A stretch of 64,000 nt of DNA from Bacteriovoracaceae bacterium. Its GTDB lineage: Bacteria; Bdellovibrionota; Bacteriovoracia; Bacteriovoracales; Bacteriovoracaceae. The stretch is from assembly GCA_947446575.1 (NCBI GenBank), contig CANFHC010000004.1:91186-155185 (forward strand). The letters run 5' to 3'. Made by a program: the position numbers and the translations under genes. This document shows, piece by piece, positions 36,049 through 45,600 of this stretch (positions are counted from its first letter, which is position 1; every line of letters begins with the position of its first letter). The notes beneath the pieces were generated by a model. That model searched no databases, was not told the DNA's origin, and saw nothing but the letters and a program-made list of their open reading frames with translations.

Positions 36049-37244
36049 TGAACTCAACTGTAGTCACCTATCTTTCACAATCAAATGAATTCTCTGCTGT
36101 TGTTAAATGGCTTACTACTCATTTAGGCTTTGATGCTACTTCGTTAGTAACTTTTGTTATTTTCGCAGTCGCCTCACTAATTGTTGTCGGAGCCCTTGCA
36201 ACCATTGGTGGATTAGGAACATACGCTGAAAGAAAAATTTCTGCCGATCTTCAAATGAGACAAGGTCCAAACCGTGTTGGTCCTTACGGAATTCTTCAAT
36301 TCTTAGCTGACGGTGTGAAGATGATCTTAAAGGAAGACATCATTCCAGCAAATGCTGATAAGTTTACTTTTATTCTCGCTCCTTTTCTTTGTATGGTTGG
36401 GGTTTTCGCTACTCTTGCGGTCGTTCCTTTTTCAAGTGGATTTATGCTTGCAGATTTGAACGTTGGTATTTTTTATCTTGTTGGTATGGCCTCTCTTGTT
36501 GGTGTTGGTGTTTTCCTAGGTGGATATGCATCAAACTCAAAATGGTCAATGCTTGGTGGGATGAGAGGTGCTTCTCAAATTATTTCTTATGAAATACCGG
36601 GAACGATCACTATTGTTTCTATAGTTCTTCTCGCTGGCGGATTATCGCTTAAAACTTTAATCTCAGGACAAGGTGGTCTTCCACAAGAATGGTATTTGTT
36701 TCACAACCCATTCGCCTTCATTGGATTCTTTGTTTATTTCATTTCGGCCCTTGCTGAAACAAACCGCGCACCATTCGATTTACCTGAAGCTGAATCAGAG
36801 CTAGTTTCTGGTTACCATACAGAATATTCAGGGATGAGATTTGGTTTATTCGCTCTTGCTGAATACATCGAAGTTTTTGTTGTTTGCGGTGTTGCCGTTG
36901 CTCTTTTTCTAGGTGGTTATAAAGTTCCTTTTGATCTAGGAACAGGGCAAATTCTTGTTGATAAACTTGGTATGGATGGAATGATTGCAAAAAACATTGG
37001 TCAAGTTTTAGAACTTGGTTCGTTTTTTACAAAAACATTCGCACTTTATTATGTAGTTATTTGGGTTCGCTGGACTCTACCTCGCTTGAGAGTAGATCAA
37101 CTAATGACCCTGTGTTGGAAATACTTAACTCCAATTGCACTTTTCAACTTACTTGGTTGTGCAGTTTGGATGTACGCATTTGACGGAAAATCAATTTATT
37201 CAATTATCTTTAACAGTGCAGCGGCAGTGGCCGGAAATCACTAG
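36048..37244 (+). CDS. nuoH: NADH-quinone oxidoreductase subunit H, set 1
   Basis: Quinone-chamber subunit (ND1), 398 residues, about 50 longer than set 2 through an N-terminal extension and a longer loop. Diagnostic regions: GTYAERKISADLQMRQGPNRVGPYG and ETNRAPFDLPEAESELVSGYHTEYSGMRFGLF, which line the E-channel, then VRWTLPRLRVDQLM near the end. The start overlaps the nuoA stop, so the two are coupled. Confidence 0.96.
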   Translation: MNSTVVTYLSQSNEFSAVVKWLTTHLGFDATSLVTFVIFAVASLIVVGALATIGGLGTYAERKISADLQMRQGPNRVGPYGILQFLADGVKMILKEDIIPANADKFTFILAPFLCMVGVFATLAVVPFSSGFMLADLNVGIFYLVGMASLVGVGVFLGGYASNSKWSMLGGMRGASQIISYEIPGTITIVSIVLLAGGLSLKTLISGQGGLPQEWYLFHNPFAFIGFFVYFISALAETNRAPFDLPEAESELVSGYHTEYSGMRFGLFALAEYIEVFVVCGVAVALFLGGYKVPFDLGTGQILVDKLGMDGMIAKNIGQVLELGSFFTKTFALYYVVIWVRWTLPRLRVDQLMTLCWKYLTPIALFNLLGCAVWMYAFDGKSIYSIIFNSAAAVAGNH

Positions 37245-37265
37245 CATATAAAGAGGGGACGAGCT

Positions 37266-37802
37266 GTGTTTACGAATACACTTTTTTTATTGTCGGCGTT
37301 AGTAACTTTAGGTGGAGCAGTCGCAGTTGTTTATAGCCAAAACTTAATGCACGCGTGTATCTATCTTCTTGCTTCACTCTTTGGTGTCGCCGGATTGTAC
37401 GCTTGTATTGGTGCAGACTTTTTAGCGGCAACTCAACTGGTAGTTTATGCTGGTGGTGTTGTTATCCTAATGTTGTTTGCCATTATGTTAACTGGCGGAA
37501 CTGGCAACAATATCAATCGATATGGATTGGAGAAAGTTGCAGCCATGGGGAACAAGAAAACTTATTTCTTCGCAGGTATAACGGCAGTTATTTTCTCACT
37601 CGTAATTTTAAAAATTCTTGCGAATGTTCTTAAGGCTCAACCAGCAAGTGTTCTTGCGGCTAATGAACCGACAGTAGAAAGACTGGGAACAATTTTAGCA
37701 ACAGACCATATTTTAGCTTTTGAAATCTCATCAATACTCCTTTTGGGAGCACTTATCGGTGCAGCTGTAATTTCAAGACCAAGGAAAGAAAGACATGATT
37801 AA
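37266..37802 (+). CDS. nuoJ: NADH-quinone oxidoreductase subunit J, set 1
   Basis: ND6-like subunit with five membrane helices, 178 residues from a GTG start. The conserved third helix region reads GADFLAATQLVVYAGGVVILMLFAIML, carrying the VYxGAxxxLxxF type motif with the pi-bulge. Its end overlaps nuoK by 8 bp. Confidence 0.92.
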   Translation: MFTNTLFLLSALVTLGGAVAVVYSQNLMHACIYLLASLFGVAGLYACIGADFLAATQLVVYAGGVVILMLFAIMLTGGTGNNINRYGLEKVAAMGNKKTYFFAGITAVIFSLVILKILANVLKAQPASVLAANEPTVERLGTILATDHILAFEISSILLLGALIGAAVISRPRKERHD

Positions 37803-38100
37803 TTTAGGATCATACTTAGCTATTTCATTCGCACTATTTGTTTGTGGAATCCTAGTAATGATTGCGAGAAAAAACATCATCGCAATGCTTTTAGGGATTG
37901 AGCTTATTTTAAATGCTTCGGCACTTAACTTCGCAGCTTATACAAAATTTACAAACAACAACCTTGATGGGCATATCGTAAGTTTATTCATCATCGTTAT
38001 TGCAGCAGCAGAAGCAGCAGTTGGATTGGGAATCGTTATTAGATTTTTCCAATTAAGAGAAAGCATTCATATAGATGATGCAGCAACGTTACAAAACTAA
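37795..38100 (+). CDS. nuoK: NADH-quinone oxidoreductase subunit K, set 1
   Basis: ND4L-like proton-pathway subunit, 101 residues, three helices. The two conserved membrane glutamates are present: E36 in LLGIELILNA and E73 in IAAAEAAVGLGI. Length and order are normal. Confidence 0.95.
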   Translation: MINLGSYLAISFALFVCGILVMIARKNIIAMLLGIELILNASALNFAAYTKFTNNNLDGHIVSLFIIVIAAAEAAVGLGIVIRFFQLRESIHIDDAATLQN

Positions 38101-38124
38101 TGTATTGGTAAGGATATAGAGATT

Positions 38125-40287
38125 ATGGATTACACACTCTCAACCGTCGCTCCTATTGTACTTATACCGTTTTTTGCATTTGTGCTTAACGCTTTTATCG
38201 TTAAGAAATTTACAAAGCTTGCGGTCGCTATTAGTACGGGTGCAATTTTTGTTTCATTCTTATTTGCTTTAAGAATTTTTATGGATTTCATGAATGTTTA
38301 CTCTGTTGGGTATTATATTCATAAAACTTTTACTTGGTTTGATCTAAGTGCAGGTTCTCATGTTTTTAAAGTAAACATGGGTATCTATATAGATAACATG
38401 ACAGCGGTAATGCTTTTAATGGTTACAGGTGCTGCAACTTTAATTCATGTTTTCTCTACTTGGTACATGCATGATGATCCAAGATTTGGAAGATTCTTCG
38501 TTTATCTTTCACTTTTTACAAGTGCAATGTTGGGCTTAGTTCTTTCAGATAACCTGCTTTCAGTATTTATTTTCTGGGAATTAATGGGATTTTGTTCGTA
38601 CTCATTAATTGGTTTTTATTACGAGAAAGAAGGTGCTGGAAATGCTTCTATGAAAGCATTTATGACAACTAGGGTGGGAGATGTTTTTTTCCTTCTCGGT
38701 ATCCTTGCTCTTTGGTCAGTCGTTGGAAACGTAACTTTTGTTGATATCTATAAAGCAATTGGCGCAGGTGCTTTTAATAATCTTTATGCACTTGGAATTC
38801 CATTAGCAACATTTGCAGGAGTTTCTGTTTTTTTAGGAACAATGGGAAAATCTGCTCAGGTTCCACTTCAAGTTTGGTTACCAGATGCTATGTGGGGACC
38901 AACTCCATGTTCAGCATTAATCCATGCAGCAACAATGGTTGCAGCGGGAGTTTATTTATCTTTAAGAATGTATCCGTTAATGGAATTGGGACATATGCTT
39001 CCATTCATCGCCGTTATCGGTGGGATCACTGCTTTTGGAGCAGCAACAATTGCTCTAGTTCAAACAGATATTAAAGCGGTTCTTGCCTACTCTACTATAT
39101 CGCAACTCGGTTACATGGTTATCGGTATTGGTGTTGGTTCATACAATGCTTCGTTCATGCATTTAATAACTCACGCAGTATTTAAAGCGTGTTTGTTCCT
39201 TTCAGCGGGATCAGTTATTCACTCGATTCACTGTCAAGAAATGCCACAAATGGGTGGTCTTCGTAAAAAGCTTCCTTATACGTTCTTTGCAATGTTGCTT
39301 TGTTGTTTTGCAATTGCCGGAGTTCCGTTCTTTTCTGGATTTGTTTCAAAAGATAGAATTTTAGGAGATGCTCTGGTTTTAGCTTTAACAAACGCTAACC
39401 ATATTTATAAATTAGTCGCTCTTCTTGGATTTGGCGGAGCTTTCTTAACAGCTTTCTACATGTTTAGAATGCTTTTCTTAACTTTCTTTGGCGAGCCACG
39501 CGATCATCATATTTACGATCACGCTCACGATGAACACTTGGGATGGAACTCTAACGTTCCTCTTTTAATCCTTTCATTGTTCACACTCGGCTTATTTTAT
39601 TCTGGATCGTTCACTGGCCAAGGAGAAGTAAATCTTTTTGGATCTAAAAACGAATGGTTCTCAACTTTAATTCACAAACCAGATGCAACTAGTCTTCACC
39701 ACTTTTCAGAATATAAAGCGGAAGAATTTGGAAGTGTAGATACTCGTGATAAAGTTCAATTAACACCAGCTGTTTATGATGAAAATCACGGGATGAGCGA
39801 GCATGTTGCCCACGAAATTCACCAAATTCACCACATCGGTGCAATTCTATCTATTATCATCGCTTTCTGCGGAATTTTCTTAGCCTACTCAATGTACATT
39901 AAAAAGTCTGTTAACCCTGGATGGTGGACTAGTACATTTGCGAATTGGACAAAAGCTCTTAAAAATAAATATTACTTTGATGACCTATATGTGGGAAAAA
40001 TTATTCAAAAAGGATTACTACCTTTTAATGATTTGCTTTCAAGATTTGATATGGGGTTCTTTGATAAATATGCAATTGATGGATGGGCTTCTGTAAACAG
40101 ATGGGCTTTCACAATTTCAAAATGGTTTGATAACACAATTATCGATAGTGGAATGGTAGATGGAACTGGTGCAAGTGTGCGCATGATGAACGTTGTTCTA
40201 AGAACAGTTCAATCAGGAAAGATCCAAATGTATTTCATTGTGATTGTTGTTGTTCTTGCTGGATATGTTTGGACGTTAAGTTTTTAA
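38125..40287 (+). CDS. nuoL: NADH-quinone oxidoreductase subunit L, set 1
   Basis: Distal antiporter-like proton pump (ND5), 720 residues. Key region: TMGKSAQVPLQVWLPDAMWGPTPCSALIHAATMVAAGVYL, with the conserved channel lysine, then LVQTDIKAVLAYSTISQLGYM. The WELMGFCSYSLIGFYYE stretch carries the conserved glutamate. A histidine-rich loop (DHHIYDHAHDEH) and a long C-terminal part with the lateral helix (KNKYYFDDLYVG) are typical. It is longer than copy 2 (657). Confidence 0.96.
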   Translation: MDYTLSTVAPIVLIPFFAFVLNAFIVKKFTKLAVAISTGAIFVSFLFALRIFMDFMNVYSVGYYIHKTFTWFDLSAGSHVFKVNMGIYIDNMTAVMLLMVTGAATLIHVFSTWYMHDDPRFGRFFVYLSLFTSAMLGLVLSDNLLSVFIFWELMGFCSYSLIGFYYEKEGAGNASMKAFMTTRVGDVFFLLGILALWSVVGNVTFVDIYKAIGAGAFNNLYALGIPLATFAGVSVFLGTMGKSAQVPLQVWLPDAMWGPTPCSALIHAATMVAAGVYLSLRMYPLMELGHMLPFIAVIGGITAFGAATIALVQTDIKAVLAYSTISQLGYMVIGIGVGSYNASFMHLITHAVFKACLFLSAGSVIHSIHCQEMPQMGGLRKKLPYTFFAMLLCCFAIAGVPFFSGFVSKDRILGDALVLALTNANHIYKLVALLGFGGAFLTAFYMFRMLFLTFFGEPRDHHIYDHAHDEHLGWNSNVPLLILSLFTLGLFYSGSFTGQGEVNLFGSKNEWFSTLIHKPDATSLHHFSEYKAEEFGSVDTRDKVQLTPAVYDENHGMSEHVAHEIHQIHHIGAILSIIIAFCGIFLAYSMYIKKSVNPGWWTSTFANWTKALKNKYYFDDLYVGKIIQKGLLPFNDLLSRFDMGFFDKYAIDGWASVNRWAFTISKWFDNTIIDSGMVDGTGASVRMMNVVLRTVQSGKIQMYFIVIVVVLAGYVWTLSF

Positions 40288-40322
40288 AATAAGAAGAGTA
40301 ACTTTTTAGAAGGAGTCAGCCG

Positions 40323-41855
40323 GTGCACGGTTTAGATTTATTAAGCTGGATTTTGTGGATGCCTATTATTGGAGTACTTGGAGTGTTGTTGCTTCCGAAT
40401 GAAAAAACAACAGCCATCAAGACGTGGGCACTAATCAATACCATTATTACCTTTGCGCTTACTTTGGTTCTCTGGAGTAAGTTCAATCAAGACATTCCTG
40501 GAATGCAACAGGCATTAAGTGTGAGAATCCCATGGATTCCTCAATTTCACATTTACTATGCTCTTGGAGTTGACGGAATTTCATTACCAATGATTCTTCT
40601 TACAGGGCTACTTTTTATGCTTTGTATTTTGAGTTCTTGGACTCAGATTAAGAAATCAATCAAGGCCTACTTTGCGCTTCTTCTTCTTTTACAAAGTACA
40701 GTTCTTGGTGTTTTCATGTCTTTGGACTTCTTCTTATTCTATGTTTATTGGGAAGTAATGCTTCTACCAATGTTCTTCCTTATCGGTGTATGGGGTGGAG
40801 AAAACAGAGAGTACGCAGCTGTTAAATTTTTCCTTTATACATTTTTCGGATCTATCTTGATGCTTGTTGGTATCGTTGCTCTTTATTATGTAACAGGCCA
40901 AAGCGAAAATTCATTCAACATCCTAGCTCTTTCGGGCGGAAAGTTTACAACTCAAACATTAAGTCTGTTTGGTCAGACGGTTTCATTTAGTAAGCTCTTC
41001 TTTGTGTTTATGTTTATCGGATTTGCTATCAAGGTTCCAGTTTTCCCGTTCCATACATGGTTACCTCATGCTCACGTTCAAGCACCAACAGCGATTTCAG
41101 TAATCTTAGCAGGTGTTCTATTAAAGATGGGTACATACGGATTTTTAAGAATTGCATTTCCAATTTTCCCAGACTCTGCAAAATATTTTGCTCACGCAAT
41201 TGCATGGCTTGGTTTAATCAACGTAATTTACGGAGCGCTTTGTGCGATGGCACAAACGGACGTTAAAAAACTTATCGCTTATTCATCTGTCTCTCACATG
41301 GGATTTGTTATGCTAGGCTTAGCAGCAATGACTGTTCAAGGGATGAACGGAGCGGTTCTTCAAATGTTCAACCACGGAACATCTACAGCGATGATGTTCT
41401 TTATGATCGGGATTATTTACGAACGCTCTCACCACAGATGGATTGTTAAACCAGATGGTTCACGTGGATACGGTGGTCTTTATACTCAACTTCCAGTTTA
41501 CTCAATTATCTTTATCATCGGTATGTTTGCTTCGATGGGACTTCCAGGACTTTCAGGATTTATTTCTGAAGCACTTATCTTCATCGGAATTTACGAAAAA
41601 TATACAACAATCACAGTTCTTGCATTGTTTGGATTGTTAATTGGTGCGGCTTACCTTCTATGGATGTTCAAAAGAATGTTCTTTGGAGATGTTAATCCCG
41701 AAATCAAAAACTATCCTGATATGACTAAACTTGAAGTTGCTTACATGGTTCCTCTTTGTGTGGCCGTTATTCTTTTCGGTATCTGGCCATCACCAATTTT
41801 GAACATGATGAAAGCATCTGTAGGACAACTGGTTTCATTACTAGCAACTTTCTAG
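40323..41855 (+). CDS. nuoM: NADH-quinone oxidoreductase subunit M, set 1
   Basis: Antiporter-like proton pump (ND4), 510 residues from GTG with AGGAG 8 nt upstream. Conserved motifs: FLFYVYWEVMLLPMFFLIGVWGGENREYAA (channel glutamate) and KVPVFPFHTWLPHAHVQAPTAISVILAGVLLKMGTYG (channel lysine), then MAQTDVKKLIAYSSVSHMGFV. Fourteen helices can be traced. Confidence 0.96.
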   Translation: MHGLDLLSWILWMPIIGVLGVLLLPNEKTTAIKTWALINTIITFALTLVLWSKFNQDIPGMQQALSVRIPWIPQFHIYYALGVDGISLPMILLTGLLFMLCILSSWTQIKKSIKAYFALLLLLQSTVLGVFMSLDFFLFYVYWEVMLLPMFFLIGVWGGENREYAAVKFFLYTFFGSILMLVGIVALYYVTGQSENSFNILALSGGKFTTQTLSLFGQTVSFSKLFFVFMFIGFAIKVPVFPFHTWLPHAHVQAPTAISVILAGVLLKMGTYGFLRIAFPIFPDSAKYFAHAIAWLGLINVIYGALCAMAQTDVKKLIAYSSVSHMGFVMLGLAAMTVQGMNGAVLQMFNHGTSTAMMFFMIGIIYERSHHRWIVKPDGSRGYGGLYTQLPVYSIIFIIGMFASMGLPGLSGFISEALIFIGIYEKYTTITVLALFGLLIGAAYLLWMFKRMFFGDVNPEIKNYPDMTKLEVAYMVPLCVAVILFGIWPSPILNMMKASVGQLVSLLATF

Positions 41856-41865
41856 GAAGATTTAG

Positions 41866-43332
41866 ATGTATTTAAATTATTTAGCTAACGTTGGACGATA
41901 CATTCCGGAACTACTTTTAGTAGTTCTTATGATTGGGATAATTATCCTTGAAACAACTTACGCAGAAGATGAGAAGAATAAAAAATATGTTTTTATTCTT
42001 ACTTGTGTAGGATTGGTTGCAACTTTCGCAAGTTTAGTTGCCAACATGTCGGGAAAGGCAGAAGCCATTTTCAGCAACTCAATGATTATCGATCCATTTA
42101 GTACCGTTATGAAAATGGTTATGGTCTTAGGAACACTCGGTGCTGTTTACTTAAGCACAATTTCTAAAGACATTTATGAATCACTAAAAACAGAATTCAT
42201 CATCATGGCCATTGGGGTTTTGATTGGTGGGATGATTTTAGCTTCAGCCAATAACATGCTTATGTTGTATTTGGGAATCGAAACCCTTTCAATTATTTCA
42301 TACGTCATGGCTTCACTAAAAAAGAACGATGAAAGATCGAGCGAAGCTGGTTTAAAGTACGCTCTATTTGGTGGAGTCTCTTCAGGGATTATGCTTTTTG
42401 GTATGAGCCATATGTTTGGTGTTTTAGGGACAATCCAGTTTTCGGGAATGGCCGCGAATATCGCAAAGCTTGATCACACCCAAATGCTTATCATGATGCC
42501 ATCTTTTGTTCTCTTTTTTGCCGGAATTGGTTACAAGATCGCAGCAGTTCCATTTCATATGTGGTCTCCTGATGTTTATGAAGGTTCACCCACACCTGTT
42601 ACAACTTTCTTTGCAATCGTTCCAAAGCTAGCAGGTATTTCTGCACTTATAAGAGTCACAATGATTTTCTTTTTAACACCTTCGGCACTTCGTGTGGGAT
42701 GGGTTGGTTTAATGATGATCATGGCCGCTCTTACAATGACTGTTGGTAACGTAACTGCAATCGGACAAAAATCAGTTAAAAGAATGCTCGCTTATTCATC
42801 AATTTCACACGCAGGAATTATGATAGCTGGTCTAGTAATGATTAATGATATTGGTGTTCGTGCTGTCGTTTTCTACGGAATCACTTATCTTTTCATGACA
42901 TTGGTTGCTTTTTACGTAACAAGCATTGTTCAAGATAAATACGGCAATGATCATTTTGAACGCTTCCAAGGATTAATTTACAGATACCCATTTATGGGAA
43001 TTGTAATGTCAGTGGTAATGTTCTCGCTTACAGGTCTTCCGCCATTGGCTGGATTTGTAGCAAAGTTTAATATTTTAAATGCACTTATAAATTCTAAATA
43101 TTACTCTTTAGCAATCATCCTTGCCCTTAACTCTGTTATCTCAGCTTTTTACTATTTAAAAATCGTAAGACTGATGACGCTTAAGACTCAAGAATCTAAT
43201 GAAGAAATTGAAGGCTTTGGTTTCTTAAACCAAGTTATCATTATCGTTATGACAGCTCCTGTTTTAATTCTTGGAATTTTTTGGGATAGCATCATGGGAC
43301 TTGCAGAAGGCGCAAAAATCTTCATCAAGTAA
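41866..43332 (+). CDS. nuoN: NADH-quinone oxidoreductase subunit N, set 1
   Basis: Antiporter-like proton pump (ND2), 488 residues. It keeps the standard motifs: LYLGIETLSIISYVMASL (channel glutamate), GYKIAAVPFHMWSPDVYEGSPTPVTTFFAIVPKLAGI (two channel lysines and the EGxPTP turn), and QKSVKRMLAYSSISHAG. It closes the first set; set 2 begins 24 bp later. Confidence 0.96.
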   Translation: MYLNYLANVGRYIPELLLVVLMIGIIILETTYAEDEKNKKYVFILTCVGLVATFASLVANMSGKAEAIFSNSMIIDPFSTVMKMVMVLGTLGAVYLSTISKDIYESLKTEFIIMAIGVLIGGMILASANNMLMLYLGIETLSIISYVMASLKKNDERSSEAGLKYALFGGVSSGIMLFGMSHMFGVLGTIQFSGMAANIAKLDHTQMLIMMPSFVLFFAGIGYKIAAVPFHMWSPDVYEGSPTPVTTFFAIVPKLAGISALIRVTMIFFLTPSALRVGWVGLMMIMAALTMTVGNVTAIGQKSVKRMLAYSSISHAGIMIAGLVMINDIGVRAVVFYGITYLFMTLVAFYVTSIVQDKYGNDHFERFQGLIYRYPFMGIVMSVVMFSLTGLPPLAGFVAKFNILNALINSKYYSLAIILALNSVISAFYYLKIVRLMTLKTQESNEEIEGFGFLNQVIIIVMTAPVLILGIFWDSIMGLAEGAKIFIK

Positions 43333-43356
43333 GTTTTAAAGGGCCAGTGAGGAATT

Positions 43357-43716
43357 ATGGAATTTGCTTCATTCGTTGTGTTTTTTGTTATCGCCTGCAC
43401 TCTTAGTGCAGTTTTGCTTGGGATATCGTCACTCTTAGGACAAAAAAGAAAATCAGTAAGAGAAATGGATATCTATGAGTCGGGTGTAAATCCAGTTGGA
43501 AGTGCAACTAGACAGTATGATATTAAATTTTTTGTAACAGCGATTTTATTTTTGCTGTTTGATGTTGAGATTGTTTTTCTACTTCCATGGGCACTTGCCT
43601 ATAAAGATACAACGAACCAAGCATTTATGATTGCAGGATTTGTTTTCTTTATGGTTATTCTGCTAGTTGGATATATTTTTGTCATCAATTCCAAAGCACT
43701 AAAGTGGGAAGAATAA
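43357..43716 (+). CDS. nuoA: NADH-quinone oxidoreductase subunit A, set 2
   Basis: Second NuoA, 119 residues. MDIYESGVNPVGSATRQYDIKFFVTAILFLLFDVEIVFLLPWA contains the family's YExG...P.G and FDVE..FL.PWA motifs. It is clearly different in sequence from the copy at 35623, so it is not a recent duplicate. It is followed one base later by nuoH of set 2. Confidence 0.94.
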   Translation: MEFASFVVFFVIACTLSAVLLGISSLLGQKRKSVREMDIYESGVNPVGSATRQYDIKFFVTAILFLLFDVEIVFLLPWALAYKDTTNQAFMIAGFVFFMVILLVGYIFVINSKALKWEE

Positions 43717-43717
43717 A

Positions 43718-44767
43718 ATGTTAGAAGCAGCGATTGAAATATTATTAAAAACTGTTGTTATTTTGGCACTCCCTCTTGGAGCTTTGCCATTAATTATTCA
43801 CGTTGAAAGAAGAGGCGCAGCCTTTATGCAAAAGCGTCTTGGACCAAACCGCGTTGGTCCCTTTGGATTACTTCAGCCGTTAGCTGACGTAGCGAAATTC
43901 ATGTTCAAAGAGGAAGTTCATCCAACTCACGTTCGTCCATTTTTTTATACAGCGGCACCAATGGTTGCTCTAATTGTTGCGTTGTTGCCACTTGCCTGTA
44001 TTCCAGTTGCCGGTCCTATAGAAGCTTTTGGTAGAACGATTTACCCAGAGGTTTTTAGAAGTGATATGGGGATTTTCTTTGCCTTTGCTGTTTCAGCTTT
44101 GGGATCATATGGAATTCTTCTTGCTGGCTGGGCTTCAAATAATAAGTACTCAATGCTCGGCGCACTTCGTGCCTGTGCACAGATGGTTTCTTATGAATTA
44201 TCATTATCGACATCAGTTGTTGCAATGATCTTTCTTTTTGGAACAAACGACATCCACGTAATGGTGCAAGCACAAAGCGGATACTGGCTTGGCTTCATTC
44301 CACAATGGGGAGTATTTTATCAACCAATTGCAGCGATGCTTTTTCTTGTTGGTATTTTTGCTGAATCAAATAGACTTCCGTTTGACCTAGCTGAAGGCGA
44401 ATCAGAAATTGTTGCTGGTTATCACTTAGAATATTCTTCGATGAAATTCGCTCTGTTTTTCATGGCCGAATATATTCACATGATCGCTCTATCGGCGCTC
44501 TTTATTATTCTTTTTTTTGGTGGATATGGAATCTTGCCAGGAATGGAAGGATTAGCTTCTAAATCACCTTACTTACTTATGCTTCTTCAGGTTGTATCCT
44601 TAATAATCAAAATTGCGTGTATGATTTGGTTTTTTGTTTGGGTACGTTGGACGCTTCCACGTTTCCGTTACGATCAACTCATGAATTTAGGTTGGGAGAG
44701 ATTATTACCTTTGGGGATTGCAAACTTAATAGTGACAGTTCTATTTGTCTATTTCAGGAATCAATAA
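43718..44767 (+). CDS. nuoH: NADH-quinone oxidoreductase subunit H, set 2
   Basis: Second ND1-like subunit, 349 residues, standard length. Motifs: HVERRGAAFMQKRLGPNRVGPFGLLQPLADVAKFMFKEE and AESNRLPFDLAEGESEIVAGYHLEYSSMKFALFFMAEY, followed by VRWTLPRFRYDQLM. Differences from set 1 (ERKISADLQMRQGPN there) are spread throughout. It abuts nuoJ of set 2. Confidence 0.95.
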   Translation: MLEAAIEILLKTVVILALPLGALPLIIHVERRGAAFMQKRLGPNRVGPFGLLQPLADVAKFMFKEEVHPTHVRPFFYTAAPMVALIVALLPLACIPVAGPIEAFGRTIYPEVFRSDMGIFFAFAVSALGSYGILLAGWASNNKYSMLGALRACAQMVSYELSLSTSVVAMIFLFGTNDIHVMVQAQSGYWLGFIPQWGVFYQPIAAMLFLVGIFAESNRLPFDLAEGESEIVAGYHLEYSSMKFALFFMAEYIHMIALSALFIILFFGGYGILPGMEGLASKSPYLLMLLQVVSLIIKIACMIWFFVWVRWTLPRFRYDQLMNLGWERLLPLGIANLIVTVLFVYFRNQ

Positions 44768-44768
44768 T

Positions 44769-45302
44769 ATGGCCGTAGATATAATGCTTACAATTTTAAC
44801 CGTTGTGTTTGCACTGATGGTGGTTTTTTCTAAGAAGACCGTGGTTGCAGCCTTCTCTCTTTTAATGACACTTTTGATGATAGCGATGATCTACTTCCAA
44901 CTTGGAACTGTTTTCATTTCGGCAGTTCAGGTTTTAATCAACGCTGGAGCGATAGCAATTTTATTCGTTTTTGTAATGATGCTAATAAACCTAGAGCAAT
45001 TTACAAACAATCGCGAAAAGAGCAAATGGAAACTAATCGTTTCAACAGTTACAATACTAGTGTTGTTGGGCGTGTTTGCTTTAGTTATCAATAATAATAT
45101 TGAAACTCTTTCTGTGATGAATCTTGCAGATAATTCGATGAAGACACTTTTTGCAAAACTTTTTGATGTTTATTATCTTCCGTTTGAAATGGCGACTGTG
45201 TTGTTGTTGGCAGCTATAGTTGCTTGTATCGTAATTACGTCTCATGAAAAGCATGAAGTGGCAGAAGAATTGGCAGCGGCTAAGTCGGAGGACAAGGTAT
45301 GA
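44769..45302 (+). CDS. nuoJ: NADH-quinone oxidoreductase subunit J, set 2
   Basis: Second ND6-like subunit, 177 residues from the ATG at 44769 (MAVDIMLTIL). An in-frame ATT-type start at 44745 inside nuoH would add eight residues and is less plausible. The core reads FISAVQVLINAGAIAILFVFVMML, the conserved QVxxYxGAIxVLFxFVxML motif with N for Y. Its stop overlaps the next gene's start by 4 bp. Confidence 0.9.
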   Translation: MAVDIMLTILTVVFALMVVFSKKTVVAAFSLLMTLLMIAMIYFQLGTVFISAVQVLINAGAIAILFVFVMMLINLEQFTNNREKSKWKLIVSTVTILVLLGVFALVINNNIETLSVMNLADNSMKTLFAKLFDVYYLPFEMATVLLLAAIVACIVITSHEKHEVAEELAAAKSEDKV

Positions 45303-45592
45303 GTATTTATTATTACCTTTCAGCTTTTCTTTTTTGTCTGGGATTACTCGGATCAATTTTTAAAAAAGACCTTATCTCTATTCTTTTGTGTTTAGAGCTT
45401 ATGATGAGTGGAGTGGCAGTACTTTTTGTATTGTTTTCTAAATCGACAGGATTTTTAGATTCGCAATTAATGGTTATCTTTATGATGATTATTTCTGCAT
45501 GTGAAGTTGCTATCGGTTTAAGTCTAATCATCGCCCTATATCGCAAGAAACAAACTATTTACACTGATGACATTAAAATTATAACGGAATAA
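45299..45592 (+). CDS. nuoK: NADH-quinone oxidoreductase subunit K, set 2
   Basis: Second ND4L-like subunit, 97 residues. Both channel glutamates are kept: E33 in LLCLELMMSG and E69 in IISACEVAIGLSL. It overlaps nuoJ of set 2 by 4 bp (ATGA). Confidence 0.93.
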   Translation: MSIYYYLSAFLFCLGLLGSIFKKDLISILLCLELMMSGVAVLFVLFSKSTGFLDSQLMVIFMMIISACEVAIGLSLIIALYRKKQTIYTDDIKIITE

Positions 45593-45600
45593 GAGTAATT

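Noticed and set aside
39500..39536. Histidine-rich loop in NuoL set 1 as a metal-binding novelty
   Set aside because: Histidine-rich loops at this place are common in NuoL proteins, so it is not distinctive.
44007..44020. GGTCCTATAGAAGC in nuoH set 2, resembling the mnmE palindrome
   Set aside because: Only the left arm and centre match; the right arm is not complementary and the codons fit the gene, so it is probably chance.
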